Source: Bradyrhizobium sp. CCGB01 (GTDB lineage: Bacteria; Pseudomonadota; Alphaproteobacteria; Rhizobiales; Xanthobacteraceae). Taken from it: 64,000 nt of DNA. A program made the position numbers and the translations under genes. Shown in pieces: positions 1-8,374 of the stretch. Every line of letters begins with the position of its first letter. The stretch's first letter is position 1. Under the pieces are notes generated by a model. It ran no database searches and had not been told where the DNA came from. It saw only the letters and a program-made list of their open reading frames with translations. Location: NCBI RefSeq assembly GCF_024199795.1, contig NZ_JANADK010000001.1, positions 1,922,001-1,986,000 of the forward strand. The letters run 5' to 3'.

Positions 1-886
1 ATCACGCAGTGTTCCATCTGAACGCTCATTGAAGGAAAGCAACACAGGCAGGTAAACACATATCCAGAAGACGCTGCAATGACAAATGCGAATCCGCACC
101 TGGTCGTCGTTCCTTCGGACAAGATATCGAAGCTCGATGCGTGTTCCTCGCTCGCCGGGGCCTCTTGCGTTGCGTTCCTGCATTTGTCGGGTGGTAGCCC
201 AGCGAAGAGCTTCTGCGCGGCTTGTGTGCCATTGTTTTTGGCAGCTTTCGATGCGCATCTTGGCGGCTATCTCTAGAAGATGCGATTGATCCGCAAGGGC
301 GCGATGCTCGTCACGTTTCTCGATGGCCCCCATGTCTCCTGGAGTTGGTCGGACAATTATCTGGCCAGCCTAATTGCGCTTGCCGCCGGCGCAATGGTGG
401 GCCGTTTGATCAGGTGCGCAATGATCCACCGTGACTATGCCGCGAACGTACACTCTATGCTTTGTTTAGAGAAACGGATAGGCAGCTGCCCCTGCGAGCG
501 AACAGCGGCGCCAGCTCAGGAGAGCAAATCAGACCACTCGGATTGTCCAGGCTTATCCGGCAAAGCTGTGGATGGCCCAAGCAGCGGTTCTCCGGATTCA
601 GCCAGAGACGCCGATGCCGTACCGAGGATGTTCGTTAACGCTGGCCCGCCGGTGTTGGTACGTACGCTCGTTGCATATCGCCTGGGCACCATCACGAACT
701 CGCGAATCGCCTTCAGCGACGTTGTGGACGACGAGCGCCAAGTGTTGCGCAAAGCTGTGCTCGTTCGCTGGCGCGTACTCAGAATTCAGGAGGACTGCGT
801 TCTGGTCCGTACAGATCGCAACCTAAGTAATGATACGGAGGCCAGCCGTCGCACTTTCTTGATCTTCGAAATGCATCCTCATCTAC
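1..886. other. Stretch without a supportable gene
   Basis: Several overlapping open frames exist on both strands, the longest about 236 codons at 280-990, but none shows a recognisable domain, a convincing ribosome binding site or a protein-like composition. I read this stretch as non-coding or degenerated accessory DNA. No repeat, tRNA or clear regulatory site was seen. Confidence 0.4.
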
Positions 887-1093
887 ATGAAACCATACAG
901 ACCAATCTACGATCCACAACTCTGGCGAGGTCGTGCGCAAGCAACGCGGCTCAAAGCGGACTCGCTCGGACCCGGCAAACCCAGAGATAGGCTCCTGAAA
1001 ATCGCTGAGGAATACGACAAGCTAGCCAAGCACGCCGAAGTGCACGACGCGCTCAGAATCAACGAAGATTCAGATTCGGGTCAGGATTTCTGA
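887..1093 (+). CDS. Small hypothetical protein, DPQ-WRGRA family
   Basis: A 68-residue protein opening MKPYRPIYDPQLWRGRA, followed by a helical stretch ending in KIAEEYDKLAKHAE. I recognise this pattern (DPQxWRGRAEE...ML.IA.EYD.LA..A) from many small uncharacterised proteins of Bradyrhizobium and relatives; their function is unknown. It is soluble, charged and predicted mostly alpha-helical, with no signal peptide. The ATG at 887 gives the family's usual N-terminus. It stands alone, with no operon partner on either side, in a decaying region rich in insertion sequences. Length is close to the normal 65-75 residues, so it may be intact. Confidence 0.6.
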   Translation: MKPYRPIYDPQLWRGRAQATRLKADSLGPGKPRDRLLKIAEEYDKLAKHAEVHDALRINEDSDSGQDF

Positions 1094-1320
1094 TCGTTCC
1101 CCGCTGTCTTTGACGAAATCCCCGAGCGGCTCGCGCCGAGCCAGGCCGATGCCTTGACTCGATCTTGGCCAATGCTTCGGACGCGGTGCTTCCGAGCTTG
1201 CGAGAGCTGAGACATTCCGCGAAATCAACCGCAATTCGCGCCTCTTCACACTGTACAGCATGTCTGACTCGCGCAAAATCGACTCATACAAAGGGACTAT
1301 CAAATTCGCGGGGAGAAGCT

Positions 1321-1381
1321 AGGGCTGAGACTCGATCAGAGCCAGAAGGCGACGGCGGTTGCGAGCGCCACGGCGGACAGG
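1321..1381. repeat. 61-bp fragment of an IS5-type element end
   Basis: This block is identical to 1691-1751, the terminal inverted repeat and transposase 3' end of the nearby IS5-type element, in the same orientation. On the minus strand it encodes the C-terminal LSAVALATAVAFWL of the transposase. It is a solo IS end, probably left by an earlier insertion that was later deleted. The DNA between this fragment and the full element carries one small signal-peptide ORF. Confidence 0.85.
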
Positions 1382-1478
1382 GACAAGATGTAACCTGACG
1401 TAGCGTTAGATTTGCGTTTTGCATTCGCTCTGTTAAGCAGAAGGACGGCTGGGGTTAAGCTAAGGAAGTGACGCTCGA

Positions 1479-1691
1479 ATGAAAAAATGCTTGTTTGTGA
1501 CTGCGACCGCCATCGCGCTTGCAGCGACGGGGCCGGCTTTCGTCGCTGAGGCCGCAGGACGGGCCGACACCAATGCACAGCTCGACGATCCCTCAGGTTT
1601 TTGCAGCTCCAGCCCGTCGACGGAATGGCTCTGCCGAGTTTTTTCTTGCTTAACCGACCCGGAGTGCGTCCTAGGGTCCGTATCTAATTAA
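1479..1691 (+). CDS. Small secreted cysteine-containing protein
   Basis: A 70-residue ORF with a clear Sec-type signal peptide: MKK, a hydrophobic core of about 18 residues, and an AEA-A cleavage region near residue 26. The mature part is short and carries four cysteines, which fits a periplasmic or secreted peptide with disulphides. A purine-rich AAGGAAG lies about 11 bases upstream of the ATG. The TAA stop is exactly the 3-bp target duplication of the IS5-type element that follows. Insertion therefore preserved the stop codon and the protein may still be intact. It sits between an IS-end fragment and the full IS. I do not recognise the family. Confidence 0.45.
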   Translation: MKKCLFVTATAIALAATGPAFVAEAAGRADTNAQLDDPSGFCSSSPSTEWLCRVFSCLTDPECVLGSVSN

Positions 1692-2536
1692 GGGCTGAGA
1701 CTCGATCAGAGCCAGAAGGCGACGGCGGTTGCGAGCGCCACGGCGGACAGGAAATTGGCGGCGAGCTTGTCATAGCGGGTATGGACGCGCCGGAAGTCCT
1801 TGAGGCGGCAGAAGGCGTTCTCGATCAAGTGGCGGCCCCGGTAGCGCTGCTTGTCATATCGGATGGTGCGCCGGCGGTTGCGGCGGCCGGGTCTGACGGG
1901 CGTGGCGCCCGCTTGGCGGGCGAGGCGGCGTAACCGGTCGGCGTCATAGCCTTTGTCACCCAGCAGGTATCGCATCGGCCCGGCCCGTTCGAGAAGCGCG
2001 GCAGCGGCCTTCATGTCGCTGACATTGCCGGGTGTCAGCATCAGGGCATAGGGACGGCCAATGACGTCAGTGAGCGCGTGGACCTTGGTCGTCCAGCCGC
2101 CGCGCGAGCGACCGATCGCCTGGGCCGCACGCCCCCCTTTGCTCCGAACGCCGCGCGTTGCGCCTTGATGTAGGTGCTGTCGATGGCGGTGCTCTTCGTG
2201 ACCGCCCCTGCCTCCACCAGCGCGTCGAGCAGCTTGAGCCAGAAGCCTCGGCGCGACCAGCGGTTGAACCGATTGTAAATCGTTGTCGAAGGTCCGTAGT
2301 CGGGCCGGGCAATTGCACCAGCGGCAACCGACCTTGAGCACGTGCAGGATGCCGGAGATCACGCGTCGGTCATCGACGCGCCGCGCGCCGGGCTGGTTCT
2401 TCGGCAGATGCGGCTCGATCGCCGCCCACGCCGCATCCGACAACCAGAACAACGCCATACGTCGCCTCCCGAGATCCACACCCTCTGAGAATCAGGAAAA
2501 CCGAACCTGCTCAACCCGCTGATTGGGTTTTGACCC
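1692..2536 (-). mobile_element. IS5-family insertion sequence
   Basis: An element of about 845 bp with imperfect terminal inverted repeats. The left end reads GGGCTGAGACTCGATCAG and the right end, reverse complemented, GGGTCAAAACCCAATCAG (about 12 of 18 matched). TAA is repeated on both flanks (1689-1691 and 2537-2539), as expected for the IS5 group. It carries one minus-strand transposase gene, which is frameshifted. A 61-bp copy of its left end lies upstream at 1321. Confidence 0.85.
1706..2458 (-). pseudogene. IS5-family transposase, two compensating frameshifts
   Basis: A DDE transposase of the IS5 group, starting MALFWLSDAAW. The N-terminal part (to ...GCRWCNCPA) and the C-terminal part (KGGRAAQAIGRSRGGWTTKVHALTD, then DKGYDADRLR and RGRHLIENAFCRLKDFRR) are normal. 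Between them the frame is wrong. The expected YGPSTTIYNRFNRW and STYIKAQRAAFGAKGG segments appear only in a neighbouring frame. The cause is an apparent one-base insertion near 2302 and a one-base loss in the G-run near 2140. The single open frame therefore encodes about 55 scrambled residues that include the first catalytic Asp region, so the enzyme is very probably dead even though no stop codon interrupts it. Confidence 0.85.
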
Positions 2537-2628
2537 TAATGCAAAGCGATGAAGATCAAGGGCGACTCGACCCTGATTCCATCTCCGTGGGGGTCTCAAT
2601 ACAGCCCTAATGCTCCTCAAGGTCAGCA

Positions 2629-3165
2629 TTAACCAGTGCCCGGCTGAGACCACCTGGGCGCAACAACAGGTACGCCGCTTGAAATAACTCTCAGCCCTAT
2701 ACGCCTCTCGGCGGCGAACCAACTTGAGACGGCCTCGCGTGTTAAGTTAGTTCCCGCCAGTTCATTCCAGGACTTCACGACCCTCCTCCAACTTTCCTTT
2801 CGAGCGGGCAGAAGCTCTAGCATCCTTTGCGCCTTTCGCGCAGCTGCGGACTTCCCGTCGCGTTTGGCCTCTTTCAGTCTTTTGCGCATCAGCTCCTCGG
2901 TTCGTTTCCATCCGACATCCGTCATTCTTTCTGCGACAAAACAGTCGAAGAAAGTGCGAAAAGACAAAGCTCGGTCTGCGGCGATGCATGAGGCCAAGTT
3001 TGACTCGTTCAACCATCGATGAAGTGATTCGAGCTGTTCTGATCCGCCAAGCGCGAGCACACCTTCATTCCCATAAGTCAAGAACGTCGCGAAGCCCGCG
3101 ATCTCAAGTTGCATGTCCAAGTCTTGTGATTCCAGCCAACGGGTGACGGCTTCCAATGGAGACAT
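2629..3165 (-). CDS. Hypothetical protein with a decayed tandem paralogue
   Basis: A 178-residue soluble protein of unknown function. Visible features are an N-terminal segment with a W-x-E-x-Q pattern and LALGGSEQLESLHRWLNESN, a central aromatic helix (ALSFRTFFDCFVAERM), and a charged C-terminal half with a lysine/arginine-rich coiled helix and ARKESWRRVVKSWNELAGTNLT. No catalytic motif is evident. A purine-rich AGAGAGC precedes the ATG at 3165. The same arrangement can be traced, out of frame, in the adjacent 3480-3996 segment, so this is the surviving member of a tandem pair. The last 30 residues look unlike the rest and may have been altered by loss of the original 3' end next to the IS. 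Confidence 0.6.
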   Translation of the reverse strand: MSPLEAVTRWLESQDLDMQLEIAGFATFLTYGNEGVLALGGSEQLESLHRWLNESNLASCIAADRALSFRTFFDCFVAERMTDVGWKRTEELMRKRLKEAKRDGKSAAARKAQRMLELLPARKESWRRVVKSWNELAGTNLTREAVSSWFAAERRIGLRVISSGVPVVAPRWSQPGTG

Positions 3166-3479
3166 ATTTTGCTCTCTTTCTCGGAGTGTGGCTTTGATAC
3201 TGATTCATCTGGGGGCACCGTGCTTGTCAACCACAGGAATTTGTAGGCGACGGACATAAAGAGCTGTTTGGGGCGCGCTTCTGAGGCTGAGCTACGGTTG
3301 AACGCTCATCACAAAGCTATTCCGCACAGGAGGACTCGATCTTCCTGTTAGGCAAGCTGCAAAAGACGCGCAAAAAGCCGAGTAGCTATGTTTTGTACAC
3401 GAATGGTGAACTTGAAGCAGATCATCGAGAACGCGGCGGAACGTATGCGCCGTGCCTTCGTAGGGCTTGTTTCCGGCCC

Positions 3480-3996
3480 AAGCAGCCAAACAAATTCGCT
3501 ACGACGATCGGCCATTGCTAGCGTCGCCATTTGCGAGGTAACCCGTTCCCTGAGAGCTGTGGATGTCAGATTTCGATCGGCAAGTTCTCTCCGAGAATGC
3601 CAGACTTCAATCCACCTGCTTTTTCGGGCGGACATATCATCAAACATTCTTCGTGCAAATGGAGCACAATCCGCAGCATCGGAAACTAGCTTTGCGCTTA
3701 GTCTCGTCAAGAGCTTGTCCGAAGAAGTTCTTCAGAATGTTTCCATCAAGCCTCGCTAAACTGCTCTCCGCGAAAAAAGGCAAGACAGGCGCGGAACGTC
3801 AAAGTCCGGCCGATGACTGCATGCGCGGGCAATTCCCTCGCTCAACCATTGCCGCACAAATCCTTTGTTCTTCGCTGTCGAGCGCAATAAAGTCAGAATC
3901 GCGGTAGTTCAAGAGATCCGCCATACCAGTAGTGATTTCGCCCTGTAATTCTGCGTGCTGTTTCTCGAACCATTCGGTCATTGTTTGCGATGGCAC
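3480..3996 (-). pseudogene. Decayed paralogue of the 2629-3165 gene
   Basis: Three minus-strand fragments in different frames line up in order with the neighbouring intact gene. 3996 onward gives MTEWFEKQHAELQGEI and IALDSEEQ. A second frame gives LTFRACLAFFRGEQFSEA and WKHSEELLRT, interrupted by stops. A third gives ARRMFDDMSARKSRW, then ELADRNLT. Each matches the corresponding segment of the intact protein (VTRWLESQ...LEI, LSFRTFFDCFVAERM, WKRTEELMR, AQRMLELLPARKESW, ELAGTNLT). At least two frameshifts and several stops are present. The two genes face the same way, so this looks like an old tandem duplication in which one copy has died. Confidence 0.7.
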
Positions 3997-4090
3997 CTCG
4001 GTTGAGTCGCACTGACCTCTCGGCTCACCTTAATGCGAGTGCCGACGACAACCAATTCAATGTCAAGGGCCGTCATTCGCTATCTCGAAC

Positions 4091-4372
4091 GAGGCAGCGC
4101 GAGCGCGGCTCGGCGTCGACGGATCGCGTGACGACGCTGTCCCTACCGCGCCCGCGCTGCTCGCGAAGTTCAGTGGCGATGTGACTCGGCGCTCGTCCTT
4201 CCCGGTAAAGCGCTGTCCCTGTCACACGCTACTAACTTCGATGGTCAGCTTTACCGTTTGCCTAGCAAACTGACTGGCACGGCCCGCGGATGCGAATCCA
4301 CGAGCATGCTCTCGAAGCTGTATCGACGAAAGATCTCCATTGCACCTACCCGGATCGGTGGGCGACCTAAGT
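4091..4372 (+). repeat. Dispersed repeat, copy A
   Basis: One of three diverged copies of an element of about 280-300 bp (others at 4557-4830 on the same strand and 20301-20608 inverted). Landmarks in order are GAGCGCGGCTCGGCG, ACGCTGTCCCTACCGCG, AAGCGCTGTCCCTGTCAC, CCGTTTGCCTAGCAAA, GCACGGCCCGCG and GCACCTACCCGGATCGG. Within the element the GCTGTCCCT-containing block occurs twice. No conserved frame runs through all copies. I believe it is a non-coding repeat family, nature unknown. Confidence 0.65.
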
Positions 4373-4556
4373 CCGGGCACGATGTTTAAGTTGTCCGAGT
4401 TTGGGTTCTATCACCTCAACGACGTTATGGAGTCCCGCTTCAGGACGGTTGATCTTCCATTATCTGATGGGTGGTTCGGCGAAGACTCGTTGCTACCAGC
4501 TTCGCGCCGCAACTTCTCCCTGGGTCAATGGCCATCGCCAGGATGACCATAGGAGA

Positions 4557-4830
4557 CAGCGCGGACGCGACTCGGCGCCGAGAAACATCTGACTGATCTC
4601 TCCTAACGCGCCCGCGCCTCGAGCATGACTCGGCCGCCTTGGAGCGTCATTGACAAAGCGCTCTCCCTCATCACGCACTCCAACGACCTGGCCGCCCTGA
4701 CCCCAAAGCTGACCACCGCGCTCCTGCGGTGACAGAAGGCCCCGAGAGCCGCCAAAGTGTATCAGCAAAAGGACTGCATCGCACCTACCAGGATCGGTGG
4801 GCGGCCTATTCCATGGCCGAAGTCTAAGCT
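4557..4830 (+). repeat. Dispersed repeat, copy B
   Basis: The most diverged copy of the repeat described at 4091-4372. Landmarks are CGCGACTCGGCGCC, AAAGCGCTCTCCCT, GCACCTACCAGGATCGG and a final CGAAGTCTAAGCT. That last block is shared with copy C but not visible in copy A. It ends about 35 bases before the DUF3892 gene. Confidence 0.6.
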
Positions 4831-4865
4831 AGTCAGTTAGCATTGCAGACGAAGGAGAGACCCAC

Positions 4866-5150
4866 GTGGCCAGACTCGCACGGATTTGTTGCGTCAAGAA
4901 GACCGACAGGATGAATCCCCACGAGAGGATTAGCATTGTCGGCGGCGTATATCCAGACGGACGTCGATGGAAGAAATCTGTCAGTCAAACGATCAAAGAC
5001 ATCGAAAGTGGAGAATGGGAGTTCTATGTCGAAGAAAACGGACTCACAGCTGGTTTGCTCGTCGCACAACACAATGGGCACAAGTACATCAAGACGGCGG
5101 CGGACGACATTCAGCCCGACAATCTTCTTTCCCTCGCTGAGTGTCAGTGA
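4866..5150 (+). CDS. DUF3892 domain protein
   Basis: A 94-residue protein matching the DUF3892 pattern end to end: an N-terminal ICCVKKTDRMNPHERI, then GGVYPDGRRWK, a middle DIESGEWEFYVEENG, and the closing GHKYIKTAADDIQPDNLLSLAEC. Function is unknown; members are small soluble proteins common in rhizobia. The start is GTG at 4866, with GGAG about 8 bases upstream. A second, decayed member lies at 19672-19935, so the family has been duplicated locally. It lies directly after a dispersed repeat and has no operon partners. Confidence 0.85.
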   Translation: MARLARICCVKKTDRMNPHERISIVGGVYPDGRRWKKSVSQTIKDIESGEWEFYVEENGLTAGLLVAQHNGHKYIKTAADDIQPDNLLSLAECQ

Positions 5151-6378
5151 TCTTCAGTAACAGTGGCATCCATAGGGTCATCCTCAGCTTTGTGAAGGGC
5201 CCAGCAGCCCAGGAGTTCGGCGCCCTGCGGAATCAACAGGCGTGGCCCGCCGCGCTGTCATAAGACGTTCTGGCTGGCCCGGCCGTGATGCATTCCGGGA
5301 AGGTTGGAATTGATGCCGCTGATTAGTGTTGCGGGAATGATCGAGCCGCGCTTCAATTCGTAAGCGGGACGTCGGCGTGACAACCTTTGCGGGGAGAAAG
5401 CCGAGCTTCTGAGGTCCGCGTTGAAGAAGTCCTCTTTCGCTGCCTGTTGGTTCTAATCAATGTTCTTCACGCTAACGCCGGCGCGCAACGCGCCTTATTC
5501 AGATCGGCGCGCCCCGCTGCGACGACAGGTGTGTCGTCATTTTGCCGGCGCGGCGTTGCTCGTCGCCGTCGCAGAGCCTGTCTGGAACTTAATCAGATTG
5601 ATGTCGAGCGGTGAGTCATAGGCGGCAGAGTTGGCCGGCATGCGCGCCATTCGCCCGCCAAGAAAACGCATTGTTTGCTGGCGTTGGTGTGTCGGGCTGC
5701 GGCAGTGCGGGCTAGAAGTGTTGCACCTCGGGTCTGATCGCCGATGATGCTGTTGGAGATACCTTTCCTCAATTGGTCGGTCAGGTCGAGGCCGGATTGG
5801 ACGATGCGGTATCAACGCCGGCATTGCGCCGGACGTACAGACCGCGCGAATTCAGTTGGAAGATCGCCGCAATCATGCGCTGGTGTTCGGACCGATAGGC
5901 TCCGGCAAGTCGAGGCTCTCATGAGCCTGCAAGGGGAAGGAACGTCCCGATCTTTCCACCTTTGATATCGAGATGGACCTTCGACTGATTGCTGCGAGTT
6001 ACGGAAGTTGATCGAGGCCTTCGCCGACCTGGGTCCTCGACTAGCAAGATGCCGGAGACCACCGCGCGAGAAACCAATTTGACGCATGCCCGTCCCGGAC
6101 ATCATTAGCAGTACGATGGAGCACGTTTAGCCCTCGCGCGCGCCTATGGTTGGAGAACATGCAATCATAAGCCCCCGACTCGCGTTGATGAATTGCAGTG
6201 GCCCCTACGCGATGGAGAACGCGTGTAAGTCTAAGCAGCGAGACGAGTACACATAGATGCATTCGCTATGTTCCGTCAGGCAGCCAGAGGTCGTCATCAG
6301 TACCTTATCTTGACCTGCAGACAAACAATCATAGATGTTCAAATGAACAACTTGCGAGCGGTAACAATAAAGCCTGGT
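5151..6378. other. Degenerate stretch with a possible conjugation ATPase remnant
   Basis: No intact gene is supported. The one recognisable item is a Walker A-like segment on the plus strand at about 5835-6030, described separately. Remaining short frames on both strands show no domain. Confidence 0.45.
5835..6030 (+). pseudogene. Possible VirB4/TrbE-type ATPase fragment
   Basis: In one plus frame the sequence reads IQLEDRRNHALVFGPIGSGKS, a context and P-loop like the VirB4/TrbE/CagE conjugation ATPases (GHTLVFGPTGSGKS). It then meets a stop. After a shift of frame, FDIEMDLRLIAASYGS follows about 25 codons later, which resembles the F-FD---S-R-----G segment downstream of Walker A in TrbE. 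Both ends and all other motifs are missing. If correct it is a relic of a conjugative transfer region, fitting an island that was once mobile. The match is short, so a chance resemblance remains possible. Confidence 0.4.
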
Positions 6379-6890
6379 TTACCGGGAAGATGCCTGATGA
6401 CGCTTCCCGACGATGATGTCGAGATCGTGCCGAAATCCGAGTGCGACAACCAACTTCGCTGCGATGAACACCGGTCCGATTAGCAGATGGGCAGGATTGT
6501 CGATCATGGCCGGCCGCCGTCGCTCGAACACCAACTGCCCGATGATCAGCAATGCAGCGCCGGTGACCATCAGGATAGCAGTAAGCGACCACATTCCGGC
6601 GGTCGTCACATGGTTAAGGATCATGGCAGCTGCTTCAAGGAATGCGATCGCAGCGCCAAGGATAACAGCGCCAAGCCCGAAGTCGACCACGAGCCAAAAG
6701 ATCAGCGCCGGCACGAGCGCGATGGTTGCCAGGTGACCTCGATCCCGAATACTGTGATGAACCAGAGGCTAAGAGGAAGAAGGGTAGCCAGGAACAAGAA
6801 TAGGATGCCGAACACATGCATCGCACAATTCCAGGGGGCGCGATGATACTCCACGTGGTCCGCAAGCCGGCGCCGAAGATATGAGTTCAT
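6379..6890 (-). pseudogene. Mpo1-like (DUF962) membrane protein, frameshifted
   Basis: Two minus-strand frames together give a normal DUF962/Mpo1-family protein of about 170 residues. The first fragment (6890-6702) holds MNSYLRRRLADHVEYHR, the family's YH..P.N...H--G signature (YHRAPWNCAMHVFGI) and two hydrophobic helices. The second (6714-6379) continues with ALIFWLVVDFGLGAVILG and a further helix pair. The frame changes near 6735, where VTWQPSRSCRR should read on into the ALIFW helix. Family members are integral membrane proteins; the yeast homologue Mpo1 is a dioxygenase acting on 2-hydroxy fatty acids. The bacterial role is not known to me. Confidence 0.75.
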
Positions 6891-7364
6891 GCGATCCTAG
6901 CCTCGCGTGTCGGCGGCACGGCGCAATCACCATCTATCAAGCGCATAGGCTGGCGACCCGGTCGGACACATACACATATCGGTGCTTAAACCCGGGAAGG
7001 CCTCGCGTAAAATCTACCAAAAGCAGCGCGTGTGATAGATTCGTGTACCTGCTCGCGCAACTACGCCGAACCTGTTTGACGGCAAGGGCTCTACACTTGC
7101 GCTGGTTGTGGCGTGCGAGACGGTAGCCTCGCGCGGGACACTCGCTCGATCTACTCAGGAGGAGCGGTCTTGAAGCCGATAGCAAGGCCCGCAACCTCAG
7201 TTCTCTTGTTTCGATCGGGACGGCTCGTCCGATTGGAGAACGCAGAGATGGGACTGCCACCGAGTTCGTCATGACGGCCCGTTGGAAAAGCTGACGATCG
7301 GCCTCGAATCGAGGAGCTTGGCTCTAAACCAGTGACAAGACGCCCGCGTCCGGCGGACGGCACT
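6891..7364. other. Intergenic stretch, no gene seen
   Basis: Short open frames occur on both strands, but none has domain content, a good start or coding-like composition. Nothing recognisable was found. Confidence 0.4.
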
Positions 7365-7922
7365 TCAATCCCTGGAATTGGCGCCGCTCCCGCTGCGCCC
7401 AGTGGGCGCAGCGGGAGCGGCCTTGTACGGCAGAGCGCGGGCAATTCGGCCGATAAGTTGTCTCAGCCACCGGTGAGCGGCGGGAATGATGGGCCGGTTC
7501 GTCCAGGTCATGCCAATCTGAAACGGCTCGGGGAGGGGACACGATGTTGCCACGACGGATGTCGCGATGTTTGAAGCAATGCGGCTTGGCACCGTCGAGA
7601 TAAGATCCGTTGCGGGTAGAATGTGCGTGAGGTCGGAAATGCTCGGTATCGCGACCACCAAAGTGAGCGATAGACCACGTTCATCGAGTTCTGACCCCCA
7701 GGTGCCGCCATAGGTGACGACGGCGTGGCTCGCCTTGACATAGTCCTCCACGCGCAGCCTCCTGTCGGCGAGCCGATGGCCGCGATGCATGACGCACACA
7801 TAGTGGTCGTCCAGCAAATGGCGATGATAGAAGCTCTCATGCACGTCGTAAGGGCCGACGAGAAGATCGGCTTCACCGCTTTTCAGATACGCCGTGCCTT
7901 TGGCGCGCGCCGTCTTGATCAC
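7365..7922 (-). pseudogene. LysR-type regulator, effector-binding half only
   Basis: The frame encodes the periplasmic-binding-like effector domain of a LysR regulator: a GEADLLVGPYD segment, YVCVMHRGHRLADRRLRVEDY, then SDLTHILPATDLISTVPSRIA. All are typical of residues about 150-270 of this family. The N-terminal winged-helix DNA-binding domain (about 120 residues) is absent, because the frame begins at an internal Met next to the nod-box-like site. The C-terminus runs into a perfect hairpin. It is therefore a 5'-truncated gene, unlikely to bind DNA. It does not look like NodD. Confidence 0.75.
7383..7421. repeat. Perfect 18-bp inverted repeat
   Basis: GCCGCTCCCGCTGCGCCC, a three-base AGT loop, then its exact complement. 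This is a very stable GC-rich hairpin at the 3' end of the LysR remnant. It is not followed by a T-run on either strand. Possible explanations are a transcription stop for the old lysR gene or the relic of a small mobile palindrome. Confidence 0.8.
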
Positions 7923-7951
7923 TGAGCCGCCGCGCAGCTGTCGCGCGGTCT

Positions 7952-8000
7952 ATCCACGGTCTGAATGCATTCGATCAAAACGATTGATTTTTGTCCATCT
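7952..8000 (+). promoter_or_regulatory. nod box-like NodD-dependent promoter element
   Basis: A 49-bp stretch follows the nod box consensus as I remember it: ATCCAC at the start, ATG at 7965-7967, GATCAAAAC, then GATTGATTTTT and a final CATCT. It contains the NodD-type ATC-N9-GAT dyad (ATC AAAACGATT GAT). Differences from consensus are a few substitutions and one extra base before the last block. It points toward the sulfotransferase gene, whose start lies 374 bp downstream with no other gene between. If functional, the gene would be induced by plant flavonoids through NodD. Confidence 0.7.
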
Positions 8001-8374
8001 TACAAACGGTGGATAAGAGCTCAGTTTAGTAGAAATCAAATCAAGCATTTCCGAGTGAGCTATCATCTTTGTCCCGCCCCTGAGAAGAATTCCGAGGGCT
8101 GCGCCGAGCAGCATCCGAGGCGCATGTCGCTAATCCACTCCGCTTAGGCCAGCGGCATCGCGCCGGCTCGATGCGGAAACGTCCTACTTATCGCGTAGTG
8201 CGCCTGCTACCAATAAACCTCGGTATGGCTTGCCAAGCCTTTTCCCTATTGGTATCTCCGTGCGACCGAGGGAACCCTGGAGCGCTCTGGCCTCGCAAGC
8301 AATCGCTAGCTAGCAATTGCAGGTGAGAAGCGCTGTTTGGAGCCAAATGGATCACCTTCACTATTCAATGAATC

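Noticed and set aside
280..990. 236-codon plus-strand open frame near the left edge
   Set aside because: No domain, biased low-complexity composition, and its 3' end overlaps the better supported small gene at 887 in another frame.
7365..8000. NodD gene divergent from the nod box
   Set aside because: The minus-strand LysR remnant has an effector domain unlike NodD and has no DNA-binding half.
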